DNA of 64,000 bases from assembly GCF_000691525.1 (NCBI RefSeq), contig NZ_JMDW01000003.1, forward strand, positions 415,804-479,803, read 5' to 3'. The position numbers were made by a program, and so were the translations under genes. Positions within the stretch are counted from its first letter, which is position 1; each line of letters starts with the position of its first letter. This document shows, piece after piece, positions 1-9,185 of this stretch. Under the pieces are notes generated by a model. The model saw only the letters and a program-made list of their open reading frames with translations. It searched no databases and had not been told where the DNA came from. This stretch comes from Mycolicibacterium neoaurum ATCC 25795 (lineage in GTDB: Bacteria; Actinomycetota; Actinomycetes; Mycobacteriales; Mycobacteriaceae).

Positions 1-2
1 AT

Positions 3-515
3 GCCACGGTGCTGGATTCCTGGCCGCGCAGCGTGTGGTGGAACTGGAACAAGGCCTTCGACGCGATCGAGGTGGACGAGGACGCCGACGCCAAACGGCG
101 GTTCGAGACCTGGAAGGCCGGTAAGACCGGATTCCCGATCGTCGATGCCGGGATGCGCCAGCTCGCCGAGTCGGGCTTCATGCACAACCGGGTCCGGATG
201 ATCACCGCGTCATTCCTGGTGAAGGATCTGCACCTGCCGTGGCAGTGGGGCGCGCGCTGGTTCCTGGAGCAGCTGGTCGACGGGGACATGGCCAGCAATC
301 AGCACGGCTGGCAGTGGGCCGCCGGCTGCGGCACCGACGCCGCCCCCTACTTCCGAGTGTTCAATCCCGACACCCAGGGCAAGAAGTTCGACCCCGACGG
401 CGCGTATGTGCGGCGCTGGGTGCCCGAGTACGGCAGCGACGACTACCCCGAGCCGATGGTCGACCACAGCGCCGAGCGCAAGGAGGCGCTGCGCCGCTAC
501 GAGGCAATCCGCTGA
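3..515 (+). CDS. phrB: Deoxyribodipyrimidine photolyase, C-terminal part (5' end outside window)
   Basis: This is the last 170 residues of a class I photolyase/cryptochrome-type flavoprotein; the reading frame is open to the left window edge, so the N-terminal antenna-cofactor domain is missing from view. The visible part is the FAD-binding domain: NRVRMITASFLVKDL, LPWQWGARWF and QWAAGCGTDAAPYFRVFNP are the signature stretches that cradle FAD and the pyrimidine dimer. Photolyases use blue light and reduced FAD to split cyclobutane dimers in DNA. The gene ends normally at a TGA. Directly downstream the base composition drops sharply into an A+T-rich insert, so this gene marks the left border of a probable foreign segment. 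Confidence 0.93.
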   Translation, partial: ATVLDSWPRSVWWNWNKAFDAIEVDEDADAKRRFETWKAGKTGFPIVDAGMRQLAESGFMHNRVRMITASFLVKDLHLPWQWGARWFLEQLVDGDMASNQHGWQWAAGCGTDAAPYFRVFNPDTQGKKFDPDGAYVRRWVPEYGSDDYPEPMVDHSAERKEALRRYEAIR

Positions 516-678
516 AACAAGCGACTTGGAAAACCTAAGTAAACAGGATGATCTCGCCGGCTATTCGTCTATTGATACACGGCTACCGACGTCGAATGAC
601 TATCTGCTAATCTCGCGATGAATAGCGTTTCGTTGGATCACTCGACATTTTCGCAACTATGAGTCAAGCTAGAACTTG

Positions 679-2781
679 ATGCCTACTGGACCGGATATAA
701 AAAACCCGACGCCCGTTCTCTGGCCCGACGAGCCACTTGGTCCTGACGACGAGGACAAACTCAACCGTGGGCTGTTCGTTAGCATGATTGCAGAACGCCT
801 GAACGCAGCTGTGTTGGGTCAGGCTAGTACAGTTTTTGGCTTGGTCGGTCCGTGGGGAAGCGGAAAGACATCGTTACTTAGCAGACTCCGTTCTCAACTT
901 GACGAGACTTGGAAGGTTGTCGTCTTTTCACCATGGGCGACCTCAGATGTTAACAGCCTTCAGATCGAGTTCTTGTCGGCACTAACATCCATTTTTGACG
1001 AGACTCAGCAGCCGAATGCGAAAGAAAAAGTACGCAAATATTCCCGTATGTGTACATCGCTGTTGAAAATAGTCCCGGTCGCAGGGGAAGCTTTGTCAAG
1101 TGCGGTGCAGGAAGCTGTCGAAGTTGCGACGGCTGAGAAGCCTTGGCGCGAACAGTTCGAACAGGCCTGTGATGTGTTCTGCGATTTAGGTTACAAAGTT
1201 CTCATAATTGCAGACGACATTGACCGACTTGATTCGGAAGAGGTCCTAAGTCTTCTGAAAGTTGTTCGTTTATTGGGAAGGTTTCCGAACGTACACTATT
1301 TGATTGCATATGATCAAACAACGATTGAAGACTTACTGAAATTCCGAGGCTTGGCGACAAAATCCTCGGATTTCATGGAAAAAATTGTTCAGTACCCGTT
1401 CGAAGTGCCACCTCTTGCGGCTGTGGTCCAGCGCCGTCTACTAACTGAGACCATAGATGAGTTGATTGCGCGGCACGGGATAACGCTGGACGCCCAGGCA
1501 GCGGACCGACTGTCAGAGCTAGTGGCGGTGATCGCCCCAGCACTTCTGACGCCACGTGCGCAGTCACGGTTTCGCGAGCAAGTTCTCGCGTTTGCCGAAA
1601 TGCTTAGTTTTGCCGAAGTAGACGCGATCGACTACGTTGCGCTCAGCTTCATCAGGGTATTTCATCACGAAGTATACGAGCAGATTGCTGGATGGAAAGT
1701 TGCGCTTCAGTCCGGCAAAGTGCCGTTAGGTTTTTTGGATTCCAGTGAACTGTCACATGAAGATTGGCACAATCGAATTCGACCACTCGTTGAAACTGAG
1801 AACGACGTCTCGTTGATAATGGCTATCCTTTCCGGTCTTTTTCCTGGGATTCAGTCGCAAGGTCTGATTTTTTACCGAGATCACCCGTTAGCGTTGTCAA
1901 ACGATCTCTATTTTCAAAGATACTTCATAATGGGTATTGCTGATGACGACGTCGAAGACCGGATCATTGCCAATGCGATCACCAGAATCGTTGATAATGA
2001 TGTCGATCAAAGCGACGTAATTCGGTTTGCGGAGATTATCGACGGCGACGATCTCGACTTGGCTGCCTTAGCGCTTGAGAAGGGTGCTAAATTCAGGGGC
2101 TCGCACTCTTCCGGCAGTCCTAAACTCGTGGAGTTTTTGATCGACCGACACAACGCGAACTCGGATGGCCAGGAGGGATTTGCGTCGCCACTACGAGCGC
2201 TTCGTCGCTGGCTAGACAGCGAAATTATGCTCGCTCTGACCGAGAGCGCGCTAACTGTCGACAGGCTGAAAAGTATAATGGCGGCTCCGGATATTCTGTT
2301 GTTTGCCACGCGCAGCATTGCAAGCAACCGTTTGTCTAGCCGGTCACCAGAAAATGTTGTGGCAGATTTGGGTGTTTATTTTCTTGACATTCTAGAAAAT
2401 GAGTTATTGTCGGCGCTAAGCTTTGGCATATCCTTGGCTTACCTAGTCGATACGTGCTGGTGGTTCACTGGCGGCGATAAGGGCGACGAACGTGTGTCTG
2501 ATATCGGAACTCGTATTGCTAACGTGTACCAACGCTCAGATTTGGAGAAGGTCATCGTTGGCTTCGTCATACAGGAAGATTGGGTCGGAAGCGATGGATT
2601 GAGTCCAGAGCTGCGATTCCAGGAAGCCTCGTTTCGACGGTTGTTTGGTCCGGAGGCGACACGTGAGCTTGACGGAAAGCTTCTTTGGTACGGCGCCAGC
2701 AAAATAGACACCGAAGACTTATCTCTCGGTAATCGGCTCAAGCTCGCGCGAGCGAAGGTGGCCGAGGTTGCCCGCAATTAG
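679..2781 (+). CDS. KAP-family P-loop NTPase, probable horizontally acquired gene
   Basis: A 700-residue protein with a clear KAP NTPase core: Walker A GPWGSGKTS at residues 57-65, the FSPW segment typical of the family near residue 83, and Walker B VLIIADDID at 174-182 followed by the DRL arm. The remainder is helical and matches nothing I recognise; no strong transmembrane insert is visible, although some KAP members have one. The family includes PifA, which excludes phage T7, and members are often carried on mobile or defence-related DNA. The coding sequence is visibly richer in A+T and in TTT/AAA-type codons than any other gene here, so recent transfer is likely. ATG at 679 was chosen over TTG at 676; no strong ribosome-binding site is visible. 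No partner gene lies beside it. The defence role is inference. Confidence 0.82.
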   Translation: MPTGPDIKNPTPVLWPDEPLGPDDEDKLNRGLFVSMIAERLNAAVLGQASTVFGLVGPWGSGKTSLLSRLRSQLDETWKVVVFSPWATSDVNSLQIEFLSALTSIFDETQQPNAKEKVRKYSRMCTSLLKIVPVAGEALSSAVQEAVEVATAEKPWREQFEQACDVFCDLGYKVLIIADDIDRLDSEEVLSLLKVVRLLGRFPNVHYLIAYDQTTIEDLLKFRGLATKSSDFMEKIVQYPFEVPPLAAVVQRRLLTETIDELIARHGITLDAQAADRLSELVAVIAPALLTPRAQSRFREQVLAFAEMLSFAEVDAIDYVALSFIRVFHHEVYEQIAGWKVALQSGKVPLGFLDSSELSHEDWHNRIRPLVETENDVSLIMAILSGLFPGIQSQGLIFYRDHPLALSNDLYFQRYFIMGIADDDVEDRIIANAITRIVDNDVDQSDVIRFAEIIDGDDLDLAALALEKGAKFRGSHSSGSPKLVEFLIDRHNANSDGQEGFASPLRALRRWLDSEIMLALTESALTVDRLKSIMAAPDILLFATRSIASNRLSSRSPENVVADLGVYFLDILENELLSALSFGISLAYLVDTCWWFTGGDKGDERVSDIGTRIANVYQRSDLEKVIVGFVIQEDWVGSDGLSPELRFQEASFRRLFGPEATRELDGKLLWYGASKIDTEDLSLGNRLKLARAKVAEVARN

Positions 2782-2920
2782 ATCGGCTTCCCTCACTGCT
2801 TGAGGACTGCGGCGTCCTAATACGGCCCGTTCGGGTCGCGGCCGCTGACGGGTCATTTAAGCTGGTGTCGCTTCGTCGCAGTGGATACGCCGTTGTTAAG
2901 GCGATTGGTACTTGCGTGCG

Positions 2921-4459
2921 TCACCGCCAGCTGGGCAACCAGATCTGCATATGCCAGGTCGTCTGCGAGATGGGCAGCCCGGTCAGGATCGGATATAGCC
3001 AGGCGAAGTTCGTGATCACCAGCGCCACGTAGAAACTCACCGCGATCACGCCCAGCGTTCGCCGCTCGGCGTTCTGTCGTGGCTGATACAGGATGTCGCC
3101 CAGGATCAGCGCTATCAGCATCACGAAGAACGGCGCCATCGCGGTGGCGTAGAAGAAGTACATCTGCCGGTCGATGGCCAGGAACCACGGTAGGAATCCG
3201 GCGCAGTAGCCGACCAGCACCGCCGCGTACCGCCAGTCCATCCGCACGAACGTCCGCCAGCAGGCCCACAGCAGTACCGGCACCGCGATGAACCACATGG
3301 TCGGGGTTCCGACCAGCATCACGGCCTTCACACAGGACTCCGCCCCACAGCCGGGCACGTTCTGCTGATCGATGGCGTAGAGCACCGGACGCAGCGACAT
3401 CGGCCACGTCCACGGTTTGGACTCCCACGGGTGGTGGTTACCCGCGGCGTTGGTCAGTCCGGAATGGAAGCGGTACACCGAGGCCGTGTAGTACCAGAGC
3501 GAGCGGATGGCATCGGGCAGGAAGCCGCCCTCGCCGATGGTGCGGCCGACCTCGTGGCGGTACACCCCGGTCTCCGAGGCGAACCAGCGGGCGTAGGAGG
3601 CCAGGTACACCGCGAAAGGAATGAGCACCAACGCGTACAGCGACGGCCCGACGTCGCGGCGCACCGCACCGAGCCACGGCCGCTGCACCCGGTACTGCCG
3701 TCGCGCGGCGATATCGAAGGCCAGCGTCAGCAACCCGAAGAAGGCGACGAAGTACAGCCCCGACCATTTCGTCGCGCACGCCAACCCCAGCAGCACACCG
3801 GCCCCGAACCGCCACCACCGCACACCCAGGCGCGGTCCCCACGGGGTGTCGGTGATGCGGCCCTCCAGCAGCGCGATGTGCATCCGCTCCCGGACCTGAT
3901 CGCGGTCGACGATCACCGCCCCGAACGCCGCGACGACGAACACCACCAGATACACGTCCAGCAGCGCGGTGCGGGAGGAGACGAAGCTGACCCCGTCGGC
4001 GATGATCAGCAGCCCGGCGATCCCGCCGACCAGCGTGGACCGGCTGATCCGCCGGACGATCCGCGAGACCAGGATGACGATGATGACGCCGCACACCGCG
4101 CCGCTGAACCGCCAGCCCAGCCCGGTGTAACCGAAAAGCCATTCACCGATGCCCATCAGCATCTTCGACATCGGCGGGTGGACCACCAGGCCGTAACCGG
4201 GATTGTCCTCGATGCCGTTGTTGTGCAGCATCTGCCAGGCCTGAGGCGCGTAATGCTTCTCGTCGAAGATCGGGGTGCCGGCGTCGGTCGGCGACCCCAG
4301 GTTCAAGAACCGAGTCAGCGCGGCCAGCGCCCCGATGATCGCGGTCATCACCCAGCCCTGCAGCCGGTCGACGGGCCCGAAGTCGGGAACCGGGACGAGT
4401 GGTCCCGGACTGATCATGGGTGCGGCGCGCTCCGGTTGCACGGTGTCAGGAGCGGTCAT
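2921..4459 (-). CDS. pmt: Dolichyl-/polyprenyl-phosphate-mannose protein O-mannosyltransferase
   Basis: A 512-residue multi-pass membrane protein of the PMT family, equivalent to Rv1002c. It transfers mannose from polyprenyl-phosphate-mannose to Ser/Thr of proteins being exported through Sec. The first luminal loop after the first helix carries the family's acidic motif (FDEKHY, with the DE pair expected to be catalytic), and many hydrophobic helices follow. ATG at 4459 is preferred; an in-frame GTG lies immediately upstream at 4462. The gene is divergent from rsmI with only about 26 bp between the starts, exactly as in M. tuberculosis, so both promoters must overlap and at least one transcript may be nearly leaderless. 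It is the first backbone gene to the right of the A+T-rich insert. Confidence 0.95.
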   Translation of the reverse strand: MTAPDTVQPERAAPMISPGPLVPVPDFGPVDRLQGWVMTAIIGALAALTRFLNLGSPTDAGTPIFDEKHYAPQAWQMLHNNGIEDNPGYGLVVHPPMSKMLMGIGEWLFGYTGLGWRFSGAVCGVIIVILVSRIVRRISRSTLVGGIAGLLIIADGVSFVSSRTALLDVYLVVFVVAAFGAVIVDRDQVRERMHIALLEGRITDTPWGPRLGVRWWRFGAGVLLGLACATKWSGLYFVAFFGLLTLAFDIAARRQYRVQRPWLGAVRRDVGPSLYALVLIPFAVYLASYARWFASETGVYRHEVGRTIGEGGFLPDAIRSLWYYTASVYRFHSGLTNAAGNHHPWESKPWTWPMSLRPVLYAIDQQNVPGCGAESCVKAVMLVGTPTMWFIAVPVLLWACWRTFVRMDWRYAAVLVGYCAGFLPWFLAIDRQMYFFYATAMAPFFVMLIALILGDILYQPRQNAERRTLGVIAVSFYVALVITNFAWLYPILTGLPISQTTWHMQIWLPSWR

Positions 4460-4485
4460 CACCGACGATCGTAGGCTTTGCAGTT

Positions 4486-5358
4486 GTGGAACCCCCGCTC
4501 GCTACGCCCGCACCCGCCGGAACGTCCGACGGCCGACTGCTCTTGGGGGCCACTCCGCTGGGGCAGCCCGGCGACGCGTCGGCGCGGTTGGTCCGGGCCA
4601 TGGCCACCGCGGATGTCATCGCCGCCGAGGACACCCGGCGGGCCCGGACACTGGCCTCGGCGCTGGAGGTGACACCGGCCGGGCGAGTGCTCAGCCTGTT
4701 CGACCAGAACGAGGCGTCGCGGGTGCCGATGCTGGTCGACGAGATCGCCGCCGGTGCCACCGTGCTGCTGATCAGCGACGCCGGCATGCCGCTGATCAAC
4801 GACCCCGGCTACCGTCTGGTGACCGCCTGCGTGCAGGCCGGACTGACGGTCAGCTGTCTGCCGGGTCCCTCGGCGGTCACGACGGCGCTGGCGGTGTCCG
4901 GGTTGCCCGCCGACCGGTTCTGTTTCGAGGGGTTCGCCCCGCGCAAGCAGGTCGCCCGGCGAAACTGGCTGACCGGGTTGGCCGTCGAGGCGCGCACCTG
5001 TGTCTTCTTCGAGTCACCGCGGCGGCTGGCCGACACGTTGACCGACGCCGTCGACACCCTGGGCGGTGACCGGCGCGCCGTGGTGTGCCGGGAGCTGACT
5101 AAGACCCACGAGGAGATCCGGCGCGGGACGCTGGCCGAGTTGGCCGACTGGGCCGCCGGCGGGGTGCTCGGCGAGATCACGGTGGTGCTGGCCGGGGCGA
5201 CGCCGTCGGCCGATCTGGACACCCTGGTGGCCCAGGTGGGCGATCTGGTCGACGACGGTATGCGGGTCAAGGACGCATGTGCCCAGGTCGTTGCGGCCAA
5301 TCCGGGCGCACCGTCCAAGCGTGAGCTCTACGATGCGGTGTTGAAGTCGCGCGACTGA
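4486..5358 (+). CDS. rsmI: 16S rRNA (cytidine(1402)-2'-O)-methyltransferase
   Basis: A 290-residue tetrapyrrole-methylase-fold enzyme that 2'-O-methylates C1402 in the decoding centre of 16S rRNA using S-adenosylmethionine. The N-terminal strand GATPLGQPGDAS corresponds to the family's GTPIGNLGD-type motif; AAEDTRRARTL and LISDAGMPLINDPGYRLV are strongly conserved RsmI segments, and CFEGFAPRK lies in the second half. The C-terminal helix with APSKRELYDAVL is also typical. GTG at 4486 gives a start that matches family length; the frame is open further upstream, but that extension overlaps pmt. Divergently paired with pmt, as in other mycobacteria (Rv1003 position). Confidence 0.94.
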   Translation: MEPPLATPAPAGTSDGRLLLGATPLGQPGDASARLVRAMATADVIAAEDTRRARTLASALEVTPAGRVLSLFDQNEASRVPMLVDEIAAGATVLLISDAGMPLINDPGYRLVTACVQAGLTVSCLPGPSAVTTALAVSGLPADRFCFEGFAPRKQVARRNWLTGLAVEARTCVFFESPRRLADTLTDAVDTLGGDRRAVVCRELTKTHEEIRRGTLAELADWAAGGVLGEITVVLAGATPSADLDTLVAQVGDLVDDGMRVKDACAQVVAANPGAPSKRELYDAVLKSRD

Positions 5359-5379
5359 GCCTGCGGGGGTGTGTTCGGT

Positions 5380-5835
5380 ATGAGTACGACGGTGTTCGTG
5401 GTGTTGCTTGTCGTCGGGATCCTGGTCGCGGTGGGTGCGCTGATCGCCATCCCGCTGCTGTGGTGGTTACCGCGGCGCAGCGAGGCCGCCGCCGCGCAGT
5501 TCGGCGCCGAACTGGCCGGCGAACCGATGGTGCGTGGACCGGAGAAGGGGTCCTACCGCGGGGCCACCGCGCCGGGTTATCCGACGGTGAAGAATGCCGG
5601 TTTCATCGCGCTGACGGCGCGCAGGTTGGTGTTTCGCACGTTGACTCAGAAGACCATCGAGGTCCCGGTCGCCGAGATCACCGGAGTCCGGGAGGCGACC
5701 GCGTTCAAGGGTTCGGTGGTGGGCGGGCAGACGCATTTGATCGTCGACACCGCCGCGGGGGAGATCGCGTTCTACGTCTTCTCCGGCAATGCGGCCTGGG
5801 TGACGGCGCTGACCGGGCTGCAGGCGTCGTCCTGA
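5380..5835 (+). CDS. Small membrane-anchored protein with PH-like domain, unknown function
   Basis: A 151-residue protein. One N-terminal transmembrane helix (about residues 5-30) is followed by a soluble domain of about 110 residues. The soluble part (NAGFIALTARRLVFRT, then alternating beta strands) resembles bacterial PH/GRAM-like folds, where the sentence-like pattern 'I/L-ALT-RLVF' is common. No enzymatic motif is seen. It follows rsmI by 21 bp in the same direction and may be co-transcribed with it. GTG at 5371 is an alternative start. The last 64 bp overlap the 3' end of pabB on the opposite strand. No confident family assignment; function unknown. Confidence 0.75.
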   Translation: MSTTVFVVLLVVGILVAVGALIAIPLLWWLPRRSEAAAAQFGAELAGEPMVRGPEKGSYRGATAPGYPTVKNAGFIALTARRLVFRTLTQKTIEVPVAEITGVREATAFKGSVVGGQTHLIVDTAAGEIAFYVFSGNAAWVTALTGLQASS

Positions 5836-7037
5836 ACTTCGCGGTCTTGGCCCAGCGCGATGATGGAGGACGCCTTGTGCAGACACTCCTGCCATTCGGC
5901 GGCCGGGTCGGAATCGGCGGTGATACCGCCACCGACGCCGAGCACCGCGTTCCCCTCGGCGTCGAATTCGACCGTGCGGATGGCCACGTTCAGCTCGGTA
6001 CCCGCCGACGGTGAGGCCAGGCCGACTGTGCCGCAATAGATTCCGCGCCGATACTGTTCCCAGTCGCCGAGCAGCTCGCGGGCCCGACCCTTCGGAGTGC
6101 CGGTCACCGACGCCGGCGGGAACGTCGCGTCCAGCACTGCCGACATCGGCGTCGCGACCGGGATCCGCGCGGCGACGGTCGACACCAGGTGCCACACCCC
6201 GGGTGCGGGTCGGATCCGCAGCAGCTCCGGGACGGACACCGAGCCGGTGACGGCGAGCCTGCCGAGGTCGTTGCGCACCAGGTCGACGATCATGATGTTC
6301 TCGGCGACGTCCTTGGCCGAGGCGCGCAACATAGCCGGCGACTCATGCAGCGGCAGTGTGCCTTTGATGGGACTCGACGAGATCGCCTCGCCGCTGCGGC
6401 GCAGGAACAGCTCCGGTGACAACGAGGCCACCGCACCCCAGCTGCCTGCGATATAGGCCGCGCGCGCCGGTGCGGTGCGCGTGACGGCGTCGACGAAGAA
6501 GTCCAGTGGATCACCGGTGAGCTTGCCGCGGAACTGGGTGCACACGCAGGCCTGGTAGACCTCGCCGGCGCCGATCGCGTCCAGGCAGGCGGTCACACCG
6601 GCGAGGTGCCGGTCGCGGTCGGGGGCGGTCCACTCCAGCCGGTACGGTCGCGAAGGCGCGCTCGATACTCCGGAAAGCCAATCGGGAAGTGCTGTGTCGG
6701 TGAGGCTCTCATGCCACCATTGCCCGTCTGCGTCCTGCCGCAACACCGAGTCCGACCAGCCGCCCGCGGCCTCCGGGATACGTGGTTGCCCCGGTCCGTC
6801 AGGGTAGGACAGGTAACCGAACCAGCCGCCGCCGACCGACGTCGAACTGCCCGGGTAGGCCTCGAACAACTCCGGAAGCGGTTCGGCCGCCAGCGAGGGG
6901 GCGATCACCGCACGTGAGCCGAACCAGTCGCCGATCAACGCGGCAGGCGCCGCCTTTCCGTGGCGCGCCGCCGCATCGGCGATCCAGCGCAACACCTCGG
7001 GGGCGTTGCCGAGGTCGCCGAGCCGGTCGATGCGCAC
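5772..7037 (-). CDS. pabB: Aminodeoxychorismate synthase component I
   Basis: A 421-residue chorismate-using enzyme that aminates chorismate for 4-aminobenzoate and folate synthesis, equivalent to Rv1005c. Recognisable family signatures are SSPIKGT, VDLVRNDLGR, the FPPASVTGTPKGRA loop and GVGGGITADSDP near the C-terminus, which form the chorismate and Mg site. GTG at 7037 was chosen because the open frame further upstream lies inside the sigma-factor gene and does not look like protein. The protein ends about 20 residues beyond the usual family end (after IIALGQ), and this tail is encoded antisense to the last codons of the convergent membrane-protein gene. Confidence 0.92.
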   Translation of the reverse strand: MRIDRLGDLGNAPEVLRWIADAAARHGKAAPAALIGDWFGSRAVIAPSLAAEPLPELFEAYPGSSTSVGGGWFGYLSYPDGPGQPRIPEAAGGWSDSVLRQDADGQWWHESLTDTALPDWLSGVSSAPSRPYRLEWTAPDRDRHLAGVTACLDAIGAGEVYQACVCTQFRGKLTGDPLDFFVDAVTRTAPARAAYIAGSWGAVASLSPELFLRRSGEAISSSPIKGTLPLHESPAMLRASAKDVAENIMIVDLVRNDLGRLAVTGSVSVPELLRIRPAPGVWHLVSTVAARIPVATPMSAVLDATFPPASVTGTPKGRARELLGDWEQYRRGIYCGTVGLASPSAGTELNVAIRTVEFDAEGNAVLGVGGGITADSDPAAEWQECLHKASSIIALGQDREVQDDACSPVSAVTQAALPEKT

Positions 7038-7056
7038 CGGTTCAGCTTTCCAGAAG

Positions 7057-7941
7057 CTAACGGCCGATGGCTCTCGGGATGGCGGCGGTGGTGAGCTTGT
7101 CCGGGTTGCGCATGGCGTAGAAGTGCGAGATCTTGCCGGCGGTGAATTCCACGGTGATGACGCCCTCGAAGCTCTCGCCGAGGTAGAGGTTGAGCGCGGG
7201 TGCGTTGTTGTAGGTGGTGTATTCGACCCTGCCCTGCTCACCGGACATCCGGAACAGGCCGATGATGAGCCGTGCCACCCGGTCCGCACCGCGCACCGGA
7301 CGGCGGGCTGCGCTGACCTTGCCTGCGCTGTCGGCGGTCCACACCACATCGGGGGCCAGCATCTCGACGAGCCCGGCGATATCGCCGGTGGCCGCGGTGA
7401 GCAGGAATTGTGCGGTCAGCGCCTCGCTGACTGCGCTGTCGATCGGCTCGTAGCGTTTGCGCCGGGCGTGCACGTGTTCGCGCGCCCGGTGCGCCAACTG
7501 CCGGACCGCGGCCGTGGATTTGCCGACCGCAGCGGCGATCTCGTCGTGGCCGAATCCGAACACCTCGCGCAGCACGAACACGGCGCGCTCGTCCGGTGAC
7601 AATGTCTCCAGGACCACCATCATCGCCATCGACACCGATTCGGCCAGCACGACATCCGAGCTCGCGTCGGTGTCCTGCACCCGCAGCGGCTCGGGCAGCC
7701 ACGGCCCCACGTACTCCTCGCGCCTGCGGGCCTGCGCGCGTAACGCGTTGAGTGACTGCCGGGTCACCAGCTGGGCAAGATAGGACTTGGTGTCGCGGAC
7801 GGTGCCCAGATCCACCTCGGCCCAGCGCAGATAACTCTCCTGCAGGACATCATCGGATTCCGTTGCCGATCCCAGGATTTCGTAGGCGATGGTGAACAGC
7901 AACGGGCGCAACGCCGTGAAGCGCTCGGCGTGCTCGCTCAC
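7057..7941 (-). CDS. ECF41-type RNA polymerase sigma factor with C-terminal SnoaL-like domain
   Basis: A 294-residue ECF sigma factor. Region 2 (TIAYEILGSATESDDVLQE) and region 4 (LSPDERAVFVLREVFGFGHDEIA with a helix-turn-helix AVGKSTAAVRQLAHRAR) are intact. Hallmarks of the ECF41 group (SigJ-like) are present: WLPEP at residues 81-85 in the linker after region 2 and NPDKL at 279-283 at the end of a NTF2/SnoaL-like extension, which in this group acts as a built-in regulator instead of an anti-sigma factor. The DGGGK-like motif is changed to DSAGK. GTG at 7941 has a good ribosome-binding site (GGGAGG). It lies 61 bp downstream of an FAD oxidoreductase on the same strand; ECF41 genes are characteristically next to an oxidoreductase, epimerase or carboxymuconolactone decarboxylase. 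Confidence 0.93.
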   Translation of the reverse strand: MSEHAERFTALRPLLFTIAYEILGSATESDDVLQESYLRWAEVDLGTVRDTKSYLAQLVTRQSLNALRAQARRREEYVGPWLPEPLRVQDTDASSDVVLAESVSMAMMVVLETLSPDERAVFVLREVFGFGHDEIAAAVGKSTAAVRQLAHRAREHVHARRKRYEPIDSAVSEALTAQFLLTAATGDIAGLVEMLAPDVVWTADSAGKVSAARRPVRGADRVARLIIGLFRMSGEQGRVEYTTYNNAPALNLYLGESFEGVITVEFTAGKISHFYAMRNPDKLTTAAIPRAIGR

Positions 7942-8002
7942 GCGGTTGCCTCCCAGGCTCGGCTCCCGCGTGCCGTACCGATGATTCGCTCGCAAGCTTC
8001 GC

Positions 8003-9151
8003 TCATGCGGTCTCCAAATCGAGCGCCTTGGCGCGCTTGGCGCTCTTGAGCCAGAAGTAGGCACCGGGCTTGCGGGCCTCCTTACGCAGGAACGCCAGCG
8101 TGCCTTTGCACACCTGCTCCTTGACCAGGGCCGCGGCCCGGCCGCCGAGGTACAGCGGGATCGGGGTGTCATCGGTACGCGCCAGCTGGATGGTGCCCGC
8201 GGCGCGGCCCAGGCTGATGCACTGGCCGGTGAAGGCCTGGCTGATCGGGGCAGGCTCGGTTCCGGCAATCCGGGCCAGCACGGTGTTGGCGGCCTGGGCG
8301 CCCAACGGCAGCGCGGCCTGGCAGCTCATCCGCAGCGACACCCCGGACGGGGCGGCCGCATCCCCGGCGGCGACGATTCGATCGTCGTCGATGCTGGTCA
8401 GCGTCTCGTCGGTGAGTAACCGGCCCAATGCGTCGGTGCGCAGTCCGCTCGCGGCGGCCAGTGCAGGCACCCCGAATCCGGCAGTCCAGACGGTGGCGGC
8501 CGCGGGCAGTGTGCGCCCGTCGGACAGCGTCACGTCCGTGGCACCGACGGCATGGACCGTCGACCCTTCGATGATCGTCACGCCGAGCTTGTGCAGTTTC
8601 TTGGCCACCGACCGCCGGCCCGGAACGCTCAGTGAGGGTCCGAGGACCGCGCCGGCGACCAGGGTGACGGCGCGGCGGGCTTCGGCGAACTCCGCCGCGG
8701 CCTCGATACCGGTCAGCCCGCCGCCGACGACGACGATCGGCGCGTCGGCCGGCAGCTCCCGCAGGTGCACGGCCAGGCGGTGCGCGTCCTCCAATTCACC
8801 CAGCCGGTAGGCGAATTCGGGTGCGGCGCCCCCGGTGCTGCCAACGGCATAGATCAGGTGGTCATAATCCAGCGCGGCACCGGAGGCGAGCTCGACGCGG
8901 CGGGCGGCGGTGTCGATCCGGTGGGCCGTGTCGACCACCAGTCGCACGCGTGCCCCGAGCAGTTCGGCGTAATCGGCGACGGCGTCGTCATTGCCGATCG
9001 CCAGCTGGTGCAGCCGGATCCGCTCGACGAACTGCGGGCGGGCGTTGACCAGGGTGATATCCACGTCATCGCGCTGGAGCAGATGGTTGGCGGCCAGTGC
9101 GCCGGCGTAACCACCGCCGACGACGACGATGCGCGCCGCGGTCTCGGTCAT
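8003..9151 (-). CDS. FAD-dependent NAD(P)H oxidoreductase (NDH-2-like), ECF41 partner
   Basis: A 382-residue pyridine-nucleotide-disulfide-type flavoprotein. Two dinucleotide-binding folds are visible: GGGYAG at residues 12-17 for FAD and GGGLTG at 143-148 for NAD(P)H; ATVWTAGFGVP and AAGDAAAPSGV are the later FAD contacts. No C-terminal membrane helix is obvious, so it resembles soluble NDH-2-like or Nox-type enzymes rather than canonical Ndh; the electron acceptor cannot be told from sequence. ATG at 9151 has a strong ribosome-binding site (GAGGAG). It is the first gene behind a promoter that fits the ECF41 consensus and is followed by the ECF41 sigma gene, so the pair is likely autoregulated. 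Confidence 0.88.
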   Translation of the reverse strand: MTETAARIVVVGGGYAGALAANHLLQRDDVDITLVNARPQFVERIRLHQLAIGNDDAVADYAELLGARVRLVVDTAHRIDTAARRVELASGAALDYDHLIYAVGSTGGAAPEFAYRLGELEDAHRLAVHLRELPADAPIVVVGGGLTGIEAAAEFAEARRAVTLVAGAVLGPSLSVPGRRSVAKKLHKLGVTIIEGSTVHAVGATDVTLSDGRTLPAAATVWTAGFGVPALAAASGLRTDALGRLLTDETLTSIDDDRIVAAGDAAAPSGVSLRMSCQAALPLGAQAANTVLARIAGTEPAPISQAFTGQCISLGRAAGTIQLARTDDTPIPLYLGGRAAALVKEQVCKGTLAFLRKEARKPGAYFWLKSAKRAKALDLETA

Positions 9152-9185
9152 GATGTCTCCTCGTGTGGGCCAGTGATGCCCTCAA

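Noticed and set aside
676..2781. The KAP gene as a transposon or prophage remnant
   Set aside because: No transposase, integrase, inverted terminal repeats or target duplication are visible around it; only the composition signal supports transfer.
2853..3428. Second gene antisense or overlapping to pmt near its 3' end
   Set aside because: The frame is Arg/Ala/Gly-rich shadow sequence in another frame of pmt.
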